DNA of 64,000 bases from positions 3,805 through 67,804 of the forward strand of contig NZ_FZOA01000002.1 in the NCBI RefSeq assembly GCF_900187985.1, written 5' to 3'. Both the position numbers and the translations under genes were made by a program. The stretch comes from Methylobacillus rhizosphaerae (lineage in GTDB: Bacteria; Pseudomonadota; Gammaproteobacteria; Burkholderiales; Methylophilaceae). A model generated the notes under the pieces. It was not told where the DNA came from. It saw only the letters and a list, made by a program, of their open reading frames with translations, and did no database searches. Positions 1-8,272 of this stretch are shown piece by piece. How positions within the stretch are numbered: the first letter of the stretch is position 1; the number at the start of each line of letters is the position of its first letter.

Positions 1-72
1 AGGTCAGGTCAGGTCAGGTCAGGTCAGGTCAGGTCAGGTCAGGTCAGGTCAGGTCAGGTCAGGTCAGGTCAG
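1..72. repeat. AGGTC pentanucleotide tandem array
   Basis: The window opens with 14 perfect head-to-tail copies of AGGTC followed by a partial copy. The array may continue to the left of the window. It reaches into the hipA gene, supplying its stop codon and last codons on the minus strand (TGACC units). Read on the minus strand, a TGA occurs in every frame within 15 bases, so copy-number change would not alter the HipA protein. The plus strand is open in all frames. It could be a slippage-prone microsatellite, or it could mark an assembly edge. Confidence 0.95.
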
Positions 73-1350
73 GAGTAGGGCGGCGATATGCTGATACTGG
101 CTTTCTGATACGCCGGCAATTTCCGCTGCTTCCTGCCATCTTCCCACCGCATTGTGTACTTCCTCGATCACGTTTTTTGCCGTCCCTATACCGTAGCGTT
201 GTGCTTCAGCAAGCATATCTGCCGGTGTGATCTCTTTGAATTTGCCGTTGACAGCCATGAGGTGTTGGTAGGTCCATTCTCCATGAGGGTTATAGGCAAA
301 GCTGATGTCATACGCGGGTGCCAAGCGCCAGGCATGTTGTTGCGGCAGGATGAATGAGATATTTTTTGTATGGTCGTCACAGTTTTTTGCCATGACGTTA
401 AACACCATGCGCCGGAAGGCTTCTTCCAGATCCTTGTATGGCAGGTTCAGTCTCTTGATGCAGGCAAATAGTTGTCCGTAGCTATTTGTTTCACGTACAT
501 TGAAATCCAGATGGGCCATGGCACAAAGCGTCTGGATATGGTTACGTGTTTCCGCGTTTCGGTCAAAACGGCGCGTCATGAAATGAGCGCGGCCATTTTC
601 TTCGAGTAACTGGCTTTCCATCATATTGATGCCAGCAGCAATGGCCATCAGGTAATAGGCATATTCAATGCGTCCGTATCCTTGAGACATTTCCAGCTCG
701 TTATCATGGATGCCGTCGAACTTGAGTAACCAATGTTCAAAACCCGCCGGGGTATCCATCTGGCCGGAACGGATTTCTTTCGTGACCGGGTGCATGGCAA
801 TGACCGCCTTTGCGCGTGCACCACCTGCAGAGGTGCCTACTTCGATGAGGCGGTGTAATGCCTCACGCGCCTCGTGGTTGTCAGCGAAATTTCCAGTCAG
901 GGCCTCTCTCGCTCCTGACACCAATTGGGCCAGCTCGATTGCAGAGGAGTATTGCGCAAATGGTCTGGCATCGGGTTCGAATGTCAATGCTCCCATGGCG
1001 CGTGAACCCTGGTAGGCCAATCGATCCAAAGGGGTAATGGCCTCAGCGGGAACACCATGATCTGCCATGTAGCGATTCACCAGCGCATTGCCAAATCGAT
1101 CTGGCAGGGCATCCGCCAGGAAGGCTGGTAGCCTGTGATAGGTATGCATGGCTAAGTCCGGGAATACGTATACCTTCCCGAATTCTGCCGGGGCTTGTAT
1201 TGGAGAAAGCTCAATACCTGTTTCACAGAATTCTCTTGCATACGCAAATGCGTAGTAGCCGGTATTGGGATCCAGGGCCAGTCTGCCAACTTCCTGTCCC
1301 CAGATTTTGACGATGATCCGATTGACTGGAGTGTAGCCTGCAAGTGCCAT
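64..1350 (-). CDS. hipA: HipA-family serine/threonine kinase toxin
   Basis: A 428-residue HipA-type toxin. E. coli HipA phosphorylates glutamyl-tRNA synthetase, blocks translation and induces persistence; the target here is unknown. Visible kinase features are a Gly-rich nucleotide/autophosphorylation loop (VGTSAGGARAK, about 171-181), HWLLKFD (206-212), RRFDR (260-264), the catalytic-loop signature NCDDHTKN (323-330) and a metal-binding Asp in LAPAYDIS (343-350). All key residues seem intact, so an active kinase is expected. The ATG overlaps the stop of the upstream hipB-like gene by one base (TAATG), which is typical translational coupling with the antitoxin first. The stop codon lies in the AGGTC array. 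Confidence 0.9.
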   Translation of the reverse strand: MALAGYTPVNRIIVKIWGQEVGRLALDPNTGYYAFAYAREFCETGIELSPIQAPAEFGKVYVFPDLAMHTYHRLPAFLADALPDRFGNALVNRYMADHGVPAEAITPLDRLAYQGSRAMGALTFEPDARPFAQYSSAIELAQLVSGAREALTGNFADNHEAREALHRLIEVGTSAGGARAKAVIAMHPVTKEIRSGQMDTPAGFEHWLLKFDGIHDNELEMSQGYGRIEYAYYLMAIAAGINMMESQLLEENGRAHFMTRRFDRNAETRNHIQTLCAMAHLDFNVRETNSYGQLFACIKRLNLPYKDLEEAFRRMVFNVMAKNCDDHTKNISFILPQQHAWRLAPAYDISFAYNPHGEWTYQHLMAVNGKFKEITPADMLAEAQRYGIGTAKNVIEEVHNAVGRWQEAAEIAGVSESQYQHIAALLLT

Positions 1351-1820
1351 TATTTCTTCTTCCCTGAGGTCGTGGTGGGAGTGGTGGCGTTATACCTGGC
1401 TAGTTCTTTTAAACTCATCTCCGCACGCTGTTTGCCAGATAGGGAGGTGATAAGGGTGTTTTTGATGACCGGCGTAGCGTCTATCGCATCAACTTGATGT
1501 TGCCGTGGTTTCACGTTCATGGCACCTGGCCTGGATGCGGCACGTTGCCGCGGTTTTGCGTCCAGCGTCATGACCAGGGGGTTGATGGCTGGGATAGGCG
1601 CTACTGTTTCAATCCAGCTCTCTCTGCCAAGTGCTTTGAGAATATTCATCAGGGTTTTCAGGGTGCACCCTTTGCCCGACTCCAGGGACTTGAGTGCGCC
1701 CAAGCTGACTCCTGCCTGGATGGCCAACTCTTGTTGGGTAATGTTGCGGTGCAGGCGTAGTTTTTTCAACTCGAGACCCAGGAACGCTTCCATTTCTTCG
1801 GGAGTGCGGTTGGTGGTCAT
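1350..1820 (-). CDS. hipB: HipB-like XRE-family antitoxin/repressor
   Basis: A 156-residue protein with an N-terminal Cro/C1-type helix-turn-helix (about residues 14-70; ITQQELAIQAGVSLGALKSL contains the recognition helix). The C-terminal half is basic and low in complexity, rich in Arg, Gln and Thr, and ends in SGKKK. In the HipBA family, HipB neutralises HipA and represses the operon by binding inverted repeats. E. coli HipB is about 88 residues, so this one carries an unusual extension of about 80 residues, possibly the kinase-contacting or degradation-sensitive part. The gene precedes and overlaps hipA. Good inverted repeats lie upstream at 1878-1903 and 1954-1967. Confidence 0.87.
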   Translation of the reverse strand: MTTNRTPEEMEAFLGLELKKLRLHRNITQQELAIQAGVSLGALKSLESGKGCTLKTLMNILKALGRESWIETVAPIPAINPLVMTLDAKPRQRAASRPGAMNVKPRQHQVDAIDATPVIKNTLITSLSGKQRAEMSLKELARYNATTPTTTSGKKK

Positions 1821-1877
1821 AATAGTCTTTTTTCTGGACGTAGAAAGCTAATACATTACTCTATAGTTAATTTTATG

Positions 1878-1903
1878 GCTATTAATTTATTTTCATTAAT
1901 AGC
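1878..1903. promoter_or_regulatory. Candidate HipB operator 1 (9-8-9 inverted repeat)
   Basis: GCTATTAAT (1878-1886) and ATTAATAGC (1895-1903) form a perfect 9-bp inverted repeat with an 8-base spacer, 58 bases upstream of the hipB start. E. coli HipB operators have the layout TATCC-N8-GGATA, the same N8 geometry. Binding is inferred. Confidence 0.6.
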
Positions 1904-1953
1904 TTATATTAAAGCTGTTGTGTGAATAAATTCTGGCTAATAGTCGTAAATAA

Positions 1954-1967
1954 ATCTATTAATAGAT
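1954..1967. promoter_or_regulatory. Candidate HipB operator 2 (14-bp palindrome)
   Basis: ATCTATTAATAGAT is a perfect 14-bp palindrome. It shares the CTATTAATAG core with the half-sites at 1878-1903, which suggests a second site for the same regulator. The whole 1821-2150 interval (330 bases) is AT-rich, holds no gene, and must contain the divergent promoters of hipBA and the iclR-type gene. Confidence 0.5.
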
Positions 1968-2068
1968 AGGGGCGTTGTCTGTAGTACGGTGTATTTACAG
2001 TGTTTGAACCATTCGGGTTCAGTATCTTTGGCTTACAGGATGTCGATGATTCATTTGAGATGGAATTT

Positions 2069-2102
2069 GTAATACGATGTATTACTTATCGATACATATC
2101 GA
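2069..2102. promoter_or_regulatory. Two adjacent palindromes upstream of the IclR gene
   Basis: GTAATAC-GAT-GTATTAC (2069-2085) is followed after three bases by TCGATA-CA-TATCGA (2089-2102). Both are perfect inverted repeats located 50-80 bases before the ATG of the IclR-family gene, where an autoregulatory operator is expected. The cognate protein is not shown by sequence. Confidence 0.5.
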
Positions 2103-2150
2103 ACAATAATGTGTCCGGAAATGCTTCGGTGAGAGTCCACTAGGGAATAT

Positions 2151-2918
2151 ATGAATAAAGAAGAAGTAATGAAGGCCGGGTCGCATGGTATTCAGGTGAT
2201 TTCGCGGGCTTCCCTGATCCTAAGGATATTGGCCAAGAACCCGGCGGGGCTGAGTTTAGGGAAAATTGCAGACATTGCATCTCTGCCACGCTCTACGGTG
2301 CAACGGATCGTCAAGGCGCTTGAAGACGAAGAGCTGGTCACCATGCTGGATGGTGGCCGAGGCTTCAAGCTGGGTATGGCGCTGGGGCAACTCATGCATG
2401 AAACCCAGGTGGATATCATCACGGTCTTACGGCCTCATCTTGAGCTTTTGAGCAGTGATGTGAATGAAACCGTGGTGCTGTCTTCCATCTCGAACCAGCA
2501 ATCCAATGTGATAGACCGCATTATCGCGGAAAGGGAGTTGCGGGTAGTGGCGGTGCTGGGCGCGGTGCATACACTTTATACGACGGTGGATGGCAAGCTG
2601 TTGCTGGCTAACCTTACCGATGAGCAAGTGATTGCACGTATAGGCAGGGATTATCCGAAAATAACGGAGAAAACCAAGCAGATCAACGATTTGCTCAAGG
2701 ACCTGAATGATATCCGCAGGACGGGGTTTGCGATCGACCGGGATGAGAATGTACTGGGCATCAGTGCGGTGGCTGTTGATCTGGACACGTTCCTGGGCCG
2801 TTATGTGGTGGCGATTGTTACGCCAAGTTGCAGGTTTGAGGATTCCCTGTCAGTGTTCAAGACAAAGTTGGATACGCTCAAGCAGCGCATCCTGTTGGAA
2901 TTGGGCAGGGTGGCCTGA
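2151..2918 (+). CDS. IclR-family transcriptional regulator
   Basis: A 255-residue regulator with an N-terminal winged helix-turn-helix (about residues 15-75, GLSLGKIADIASLPRSTVQR) and a C-terminal IclR effector-binding domain (about 90-250, including the typical segment around GFAIDRDENVLGISAVAV). The length is normal for the family. Family members sense small carboxylates or aromatics; no neighbouring catabolic operon reveals the ligand here. Two start codons are possible: ATG 2151 behind a weak AGGG, or ATG 2172. It is transcribed away from hipBA, and the next genes lie on the opposite strand, so it is probably monocistronic and may act elsewhere or on itself. Confidence 0.88.
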   Translation: MNKEEVMKAGSHGIQVISRASLILRILAKNPAGLSLGKIADIASLPRSTVQRIVKALEDEELVTMLDGGRGFKLGMALGQLMHETQVDIITVLRPHLELLSSDVNETVVLSSISNQQSNVIDRIIAERELRVVAVLGAVHTLYTTVDGKLLLANLTDEQVIARIGRDYPKITEKTKQINDLLKDLNDIRRTGFAIDRDENVLGISAVAVDLDTFLGRYVVAIVTPSCRFEDSLSVFKTKLDTLKQRILLELGRVA

Positions 2919-3079
2919 CAAATTATTGAATATATTTTTATCAGCAGGATGCGCTTGAAAACGTGTATGCCAACATAGGCTGAGCTGACAATCGGTGCAG
3001 GGTAACAATGAACGGTGTTCTCAGAGTGGGGAGTGTTTATGCATCTATAGTCATGCGTGAATGATGGAGTTGTTGTCTG

Positions 3080-3334
3080 CTATTGTGCGGAATGTTCATG
3101 GCGGAAAAATTTCCATTCATCTACCACAGAGCCATCTGGCAGATGGCACATGCCTTTTTCACCGGCTTCCTCTTTAACAATCTCAAGCTTGCCACCCTTG
3201 CGTATACAGTATTCGGAGGCGGGATTCACCAATCCCGTAGATAAATCCGGCTCCTGATCGGAATTGCAAGCGCTGAGCAGTAATAGTGCACACATATTGG
3301 AAAGTAGGATCGCATTACTTGCAGAAATCTTCAT
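3080..3334 (-). CDS. DUF333-type small lipoprotein
   Basis: An 84-residue protein with a lipoprotein signal peptide (lipobox LSAC, Cys at about 23), then the compact DUF333 motif NPASEYCIRKGGKLEIV ... CHLPDG ... EWKFFR. Family members are small exported or outer-membrane-anchored proteins (E. coli Hsl/YoaF-like) of unclear function. A strong Shine-Dalgarno (AGGAGGG) precedes the ATG. It is the last of a run of small minus-strand genes. Confidence 0.85.
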   Translation of the reverse strand: MKISASNAILLSNMCALLLLSACNSDQEPDLSTGLVNPASEYCIRKGGKLEIVKEEAGEKGMCHLPDGSVVDEWKFFRHEHSAQ

Positions 3335-3388
3335 GGTTCCCTCCTGAAATAAATGATGGCATACCGTCAGTGGATGCTGTGATATGCG

Positions 3389-3691
3389 TTAACAGCCACC
3401 ACCGCCATCCCCGCAACCTGAGCCGCCGCCATCGAAGCTTCCGCTATCATGGCTGCCAGAATAGCCCCCATCATGTGACTGGAAAATGGATGAAGTGCTG
3501 GAAAGGTTTTGCGTGTTGTACGCTGCAAGTACCAGGCAGGCAGCGGCCCCGAAGCCAGGAACCAGCCAGATCAATGCACATTGGAGCGCCCGTTTTGATG
3601 TAGAAGTGCCAGGAACACGAAGTACTGCAATCATCGCAATAATGTTCAAGAGCGCAAATATTGTAATAGGCACCAGAAGTATCAAGTTCAT
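3389..3691 (-). CDS. Small membrane protein with Gly/Cys-rich tail
   Basis: A 100-residue protein of unknown family. It shows two hydrophobic helices (about residues 2-25 and 36-57) joined by a short basic loop. A Ser/Gly/Asp-rich tail follows and ends in GGGSGCGDGGGGC. The tail resembles low-complexity surface-exposed or disordered tails rather than a folded domain; the paired C-terminal cysteines could bind metal or form disulfides. An AGGAG lies 11-12 bases before the ATG, a rather long spacing. Confidence 0.6.
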   Translation of the reverse strand: MNLILLVPITIFALLNIIAMIAVLRVPGTSTSKRALQCALIWLVPGFGAAACLVLAAYNTQNLSSTSSIFQSHDGGYSGSHDSGSFDGGGSGCGDGGGGC

Positions 3692-3786
3692 CTTGCTGGG
3701 GTCTCCTGTGTTTGGTTGATGAAGGTAGGCTGACGGGTAGTTTTCCGGCTTGTGTCCGGGAAGAGCGGGTCATCCAACCTGATGTT

Positions 3787-4137
3787 TCAAGTATCCCCGA
3801 AAAACTGACTAGCACCTGCTGCGATAAGGGATAGCTGGCCGAGTTCAGTAGTTAGCGCTGCAGATACCTGCCATTCCTCTGGTGATCCCTGCAGGCCGTG
3901 CATGCGCACCGAGAAGCTGACCTCACCAAGCGGAGAACAGCTGGCAGACAGTGTAAACTCACCCTCAATCGATTCCCAGCATTCATTGCCATCCCACGGA
4001 TGCTCATATGAAGCCAGCCGTACAAACAGATTGGCAAGGGCTGGTGTATCCGAGTATGCCCAAACTGTCTGCGTTGCCTGGACGGAAAAACCCCTGAGTT
4101 CAACAGTGAAAGATTCACCGTGTCGTGAAAGAAACAC
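3787..4137 (-). CDS. DUF6228-like protein, start uncertain
   Basis: A 116-residue reading frame whose sequence (FTVELRGF, ANLFVRLASYEHPWDG, CWESIEGEFTLSASCSPLGEVSFSV) looks like the DUF6228 family of small cytosolic proteins, which are often found in accessory regions. The only usual start is a GTG at 4137, with no clear ribosome-binding site. The same frame stays open about 105 bases further upstream with plausible coding sequence but no ATG, GTG or TTG before an in-frame stop. The 5' end may have been lost or frameshifted. The family call is from memory of the pattern, with moderate certainty. Confidence 0.55.
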   Translation of the reverse strand: MFLSRHGESFTVELRGFSVQATQTVWAYSDTPALANLFVRLASYEHPWDGNECWESIEGEFTLSASCSPLGEVSFSVRMHGLQGSPEEWQVSAALTTELGQLSLIAAGASQFFGDT

Positions 4138-4352
4138 CAGCTCCCGGTCTGATGAACTTGATTTTATCGAAAACAGAATATGCTCCTTGGAATTGGGGAT
4201 TGGCAGCAGGCCCGCACTAGCGCGCCTGGCAGGACTGCCGATGTTAAGGTATCAAGCGTATATCGTCGGCAGGAAATGGTGGGAAAGGTAGATGAGTCGA
4301 TGCTATCCATTTTTCGATTCACTACTTTGATTTGTTCAGTCATTATTCAATA

Positions 4353-5132
4353 TCATCGCATCTGGTTGATCAGTACTTTCCAGTTTTCAGCATTTTTATC
4401 ATCTTGACCAAAAGGCAGTGAAATCCAAAAGGGTTGTTGGCCTTTTGCAAGTTGCACCTGCACTTCAAGCGTGTAGGTGTGTGTGATGGTGGTGTGGGTT
4501 GTGGTTTGTGTAGTGGATTTTCCTTTTCCGACCATGCCAATATTTTTGCTTGCCATCAAGACGGTTCGTCGATCATGGACTGTGCTACTGGTGGTGTTAT
4601 GGCTGACATGTTGCTCGGCGGTCACTCTTGTTTCCAACACGGTACGGCTTGGATCAAGCACTACATGCTGATCCTTGCTCAATGAACCAAAGTAATAGAG
4701 TAAGGCTGCATCGGGCAGGATAGCGAGATACTCCCCATTGCGTTGAATCCATTGATACCGGCCTTTGCCCATACTCGCAAGATACTCTTCAACTTCATCC
4801 TTTCGTGTATTTGCAAGCGCTGTACTGGCTTCTGTCTGCTGTTTTTTTTCATTATGGGTAAACAGGCCGACAAGGAGATGAAGTACAGATAGCGGAATCA
4901 GCATCAGGATTGCCATGAAAGCTGAACCAAGCAGGGAATGAGACCATATCCATTTGAAGAACAGTGCTCCTGCGATGATGCATTGTGCGATAAAGATGCG
5001 TTTATGCCATAGAGCTACGGCCTGACTATGTGCCTGAGAAGCCTCTTTATGCCTGTTCCGCACTTGTGACAAAGTAGGGGATGGGCTAACAATGACATGT
5101 GTTGCATTATCAGGCAGGAGAGTAGTGTCCAT
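4353..5132 (-). CDS. Hypothetical two-helix membrane protein
   Basis: A 259-residue protein of unknown family. A polar N-terminus of about 45 residues precedes two transmembrane segments (about 46-62 and 70-92) and a large C-terminal soluble domain. That domain contains a Thr/Ser/His-rich stretch (HNTTSSTVHDRR, TTQTTTHTTITHTYT) and ends in ENWKVLINQMR. No enzymatic motif is recognisable. The start ATG has a poor ribosome-binding site. Composition is AT-richer than the housekeeping genes downstream, consistent with accessory DNA. Confidence 0.6.
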   Translation of the reverse strand: MDTTLLPDNATHVIVSPSPTLSQVRNRHKEASQAHSQAVALWHKRIFIAQCIIAGALFFKWIWSHSLLGSAFMAILMLIPLSVLHLLVGLFTHNEKKQQTEASTALANTRKDEVEEYLASMGKGRYQWIQRNGEYLAILPDAALLYYFGSLSKDQHVVLDPSRTVLETRVTAEQHVSHNTTSSTVHDRRTVLMASKNIGMVGKGKSTTQTTTHTTITHTYTLEVQVQLAKGQQPFWISLPFGQDDKNAENWKVLINQMR

Positions 5133-5401
5133 AAATATTAACTGTTTGTAAAATAAAGATGTTTTTATATTTTCATCGTATTCGATGCTGGCGCCTCAAG
5201 TCAATAAATCTCCCGAGTGGTGCCGGTATTTTCCAATTTACTGCATTCAGGTCATCTTAGAAACCAGGTTGTTTGCTGTCCTGAAAAATGCAGACGCGCC
5301 GACAGGGTTTGAGTGTTTCGCCTCATGCATCATTGGCAGGTGATGGCGGGCAATCGGCATATCCTTTTGATTCACGTTGCGGGCTGACCTAAAATGGCGG
5401 C

Positions 5402-5935
5402 ATGTCATTGCCACTCATCCAACAATATCTGCCCGGTTATCCGGCCCATGTGCAGGCGCAGGTGGCGCAATTGCATGCCCGAGGGAAGTTGGGGCATTAT
5501 TTTAAGCAGCGTTATCCGCAGGGGCATGCCATTCAAAGCGATAAAGCCTTGTATGAATTCTGTAATGGCCTGAAGCAGCGTTACTTGAAGAATGCGCCGC
5601 TGCTGGACAAGGTATATTTTGATAACCAGTTGACGATAGAACGTCAAACCCTGGGTTTGAATACGGCCATTTCGCGTGTGCAGGGCGGCAAGTTGAAGGC
5701 GAAAAAGGAAATCCGCATTTCTTCCTTTTTCAAAACCACTTCGCTCGAATTCCTGACTATGATTGTGGTGCATGAGCTGGCGCACCTCAAGGAGCGCAAT
5801 CACGACAAAGCGTTTTATCAGTTGTGTCTGCATATGGAGCCTGACTATATGCAGTATGAATTTGATTGCCGCTTATATTTGTTATCACTGGTCGTGGACA
5901 AGCATCCTGCCAGTCCGGCTGCGCAGCTCGGCTAG
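5402..5935 (+). CDS. YgjP-like M48-type metallopeptidase domain protein
   Basis: A 177-residue cytosolic protein of the DUF45/YgjP group. The zinc-binding signature HELAHLKERNHDKAF (about residues 123-137) gives the HExxH-type motif (here HELAH) plus a downstream His; it is followed by the family tail region MEPDYMQYEFDCRLYL. E. coli YgjP is about 167 residues, so the length fits. The physiological substrate in this family is poorly defined. The gene stands alone, with about 270 bases of non-coding sequence upstream and about 190 bases before the ydbH-like operon. Confidence 0.85.
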   Translation: MSLPLIQQYLPGYPAHVQAQVAQLHARGKLGHYFKQRYPQGHAIQSDKALYEFCNGLKQRYLKNAPLLDKVYFDNQLTIERQTLGLNTAISRVQGGKLKAKKEIRISSFFKTTSLEFLTMIVVHELAHLKERNHDKAFYQLCLHMEPDYMQYEFDCRLYLLSLVVDKHPASPAAQLG

Positions 5936-6120
5936 GCTGGGGTCTTCGGCGCGAGCTGTCAGGCACATCCAGTAATCTCTCAATCTCCTTCTTGCTGCCT
6001 GATGTAGCTTGCCTGGAACATGGCATGGTTTCCCAACCGTTTCATGAGAATATCTACGCTGTATGATTACTTGATAGAGTGTGCCTGGTGATGCGGTCAT
6101 GGCTGGGAGATATGGAATAG

Positions 6121-7989
6121 GTGGATGGGGATGCAGTAATGCAGATAGCGATTGAGACACATGAGATGGAACAGGGGAGGCAGGGTGTGCGGCACGCACG
6201 CTTTGCTTTTGCAGCTGTCCTGTTGAGTGTCGTTGCCTGCCTGCTGGCATGGGGCGTGCCCGCTTATGCCATTACCAGTATCAGCATCGAGGCGGATTCA
6301 GTCGAGGCGGATACTGCCAAGCTGCGCAAGGTGCGGGCGGAGTGGAAGTTGGATGGAGTGGTGCAGGTACAGGCTGATATTCGCCCTGCGGAGAGTGCTG
6401 ATTGGCAGGCTGTCAGCCTGGCATGTATGCAGCCTGCGCGACCGTTGCCTGATGCCTGGCAGTGTGCCGAGGGCAAGCTGACGATGCCGGGAGTCAACAT
6501 GCCATTCTCTGCGCAGGTGGTGCAGGCGTCCGGGAAGCCGCAATATCAGGTGAATGTGCGGCTGCAGCAGGCCTCATTCAGCAGCCCGGCAGGCACGCAG
6601 GCGGCAGAGAAGCTGGATGCCAGGTTGAGTCTTGATTTGCAGAGGCAGGCTGCTGGCTGGCAATGGCAGGCCATGCTGGACTGGACGGGAGGCGAGCTTT
6701 ATTGGCAGCCCTGGTATTTCGCCAAGGGCGGACATCAGGTATCGGCACGTGGTTATTACGCCGGGGATGTGTTGCGGGTGGAGAATGCAGAGCTAAAGCT
6801 GGCCGGAGTGGGGAATGCCAGGCTGCAAGGCAGTTGGCAGGCAGGCAAATTGCAGGACCTGGATGTGGATGCGCAGGAGCTGGAGCTGGCACCGCTTTAT
6901 GCCTTGTTGCTGCAACCCATGCTGACGGATGGGGCGCTGGGCAAGCTGGAACTGGGCGGCAAAGTTGGGGTGAAACTGGTGTTGCAGCATGGTGAGCCGG
7001 TTTCTGCCACATTGATGCTCAAGGATGTTGATCTGGAGGATAAGAACGGGCGGTTTGCGCTCTATAAGCTCAATAGCCGGATTCCCTGGTCGTACAATGA
7101 AGCGCAGGTGGTCCAGCTTGCCTATGCAGGCGGGCATGTGCTGAAAATTCCACTGGGTGAAGCCAGCATACTGGCTGACCTCAATCGCTATTCGCTGACT
7201 GCCTCACAGCTTTACCTGCCTGTGCTGGATGGCGCGCTCAGCCTGACGGATATCTCGGCCACCCGCGCTGGTGGTGATTGGCACTGGCATTTGCGCGCCA
7301 ACCTGATCCCGATTTCAATGCCGGCATTGAGCCATGCGCTGGGATGGCCGCGCATGGAAGGAAAAGTGGCGGCAGCAGTGCCCATGATGACGTATAGCGG
7401 CGGTCAGCTGACGGTGGATGGCGATTTGTTGTTCCAGATGTTCAATGGCAGTGTGGCGGTGAGTAACCTCAGCATGCAGACTCCGCTAGGAGCAACTTCC
7501 AGTTTGCGTGCCGACCTTGAGGTGCAGCGCCTGGATCTGGGCGACCTGACGCGGACGTTCTCGTTTGGCGCGATTGAAGGCAAGCTGGATGGCAGTGTGA
7601 AAAACCTGCTGCTTTCCAATTGGCAGCCTGTCAGTTTTGATGCGGATTTCCATAATAGCCCCGGGCGTTATCGCAAAAAAATCTCCCAGCGTGCGGTGGA
7701 GAATATCAGTGCGCTGGGAGGGGCTGGCGCGGCCGCTGCCATACAGCGCAGTGTGTTGCGGTTTTTCAATGAATTCAATTATTCGAAGATCGGCTGGCGC
7801 TGCCAGTTGAGCAATGATGTTTGCAAGATGAGCGGGGTGGAATATACCTCGCAGGGTTATGTGATCGTGAAGGGCAGCGGCATTCCTGCGATCACGGTGA
7901 TGGGCTATAACCACAATGTAGGCTGGAGCGATTTCCTGTCGCGCCTCAAGCGGGTGACGGAGGGGAACGCCAGCCCGGTAATTGAATAG
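6121..7989 (+). CDS. ydbH: YdbH-like inner-membrane lipid-transport protein
   Basis: A 622-residue protein with one N-terminal membrane anchor (about residues 28-50), then a long beta-rich AsmA-like periplasmic region. The C-terminal part (FNEFNYSKIGWRCQLSNDVCKM ... about 535-605) is characteristic of the YdbH/dicarboxylate-transport-like family. E. coli YdbH is about 880 residues and, together with TamB and YhdP, forms a periplasm-spanning bridge for phospholipid transport to the outer membrane. This version is shorter, but the downstream lipoprotein and YdbL homologue support the identity. Start choice is open: GTG 6121 or ATG 6139. Confidence 0.78.
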   Translation: MDGDAVMQIAIETHEMEQGRQGVRHARFAFAAVLLSVVACLLAWGVPAYAITSISIEADSVEADTAKLRKVRAEWKLDGVVQVQADIRPAESADWQAVSLACMQPARPLPDAWQCAEGKLTMPGVNMPFSAQVVQASGKPQYQVNVRLQQASFSSPAGTQAAEKLDARLSLDLQRQAAGWQWQAMLDWTGGELYWQPWYFAKGGHQVSARGYYAGDVLRVENAELKLAGVGNARLQGSWQAGKLQDLDVDAQELELAPLYALLLQPMLTDGALGKLELGGKVGVKLVLQHGEPVSATLMLKDVDLEDKNGRFALYKLNSRIPWSYNEAQVVQLAYAGGHVLKIPLGEASILADLNRYSLTASQLYLPVLDGALSLTDISATRAGGDWHWHLRANLIPISMPALSHALGWPRMEGKVAAAVPMMTYSGGQLTVDGDLLFQMFNGSVAVSNLSMQTPLGATSSLRADLEVQRLDLGDLTRTFSFGAIEGKLDGSVKNLLLSNWQPVSFDADFHNSPGRYRKKISQRAVENISALGGAGAAAAIQRSVLRFFNEFNYSKIGWRCQLSNDVCKMSGVEYTSQGYVIVKGSGIPAITVMGYNHNVGWSDFLSRLKRVTEGNASPVIE

Positions 7990-8088
7990 CTTTCTGTGTT
8001 GGCACCAAGCGTTGAACACCACAACTAGGGTACAATTCTGCGTGAATAACTGTGGTATGAATGCACGCTTGTACGGGAGAAAAACGGA

Positions 8089-8271
8089 ATGCAAATGAAC
8101 TGGAAATGGATGGCACCTGCATTGCTGCTTGTGGCATTGCCTGCCTGTGTCACCATCAATATCTATTTCCCGGCGGCAGCGGCAGAAAAAGCTGCGGACC
8201 GCATTATTGACGATGTCTGGCAATTGAAGGACAAGGCATCTGCGCCTGAACAGACAGAAGAGGCCAAATAA
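8089..8271 (+). CDS. ynbE: YnbE-like small lipoprotein
   Basis: A 60-residue lipoprotein with signal peptide and lipobox LPAC (Cys about 20), followed by CVTINIYFPAAAAEKAADR and a short helical tail. By position between ydbH- and ydbL-like genes it corresponds to YnbE, the outer-membrane lipoprotein that stacks beta-strands onto the end of YdbH. The sequence is only loosely YnbE-like; the TINIYFP strand is also seen at the N-terminus of some DUF1318 proteins. It lies 99 bases after ydbH and 1 base before ydbL. Confidence 0.65.
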   Translation: MQMNWKWMAPALLLVALPACVTINIYFPAAAAEKAADRIIDDVWQLKDKASAPEQTEEAK

Positions 8272-8272
8272 C

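Noticed and set aside
1-72. CRISPR-like repeat array
   Set aside because: The unit is only 5 bp with no spacers, so it is a microsatellite.
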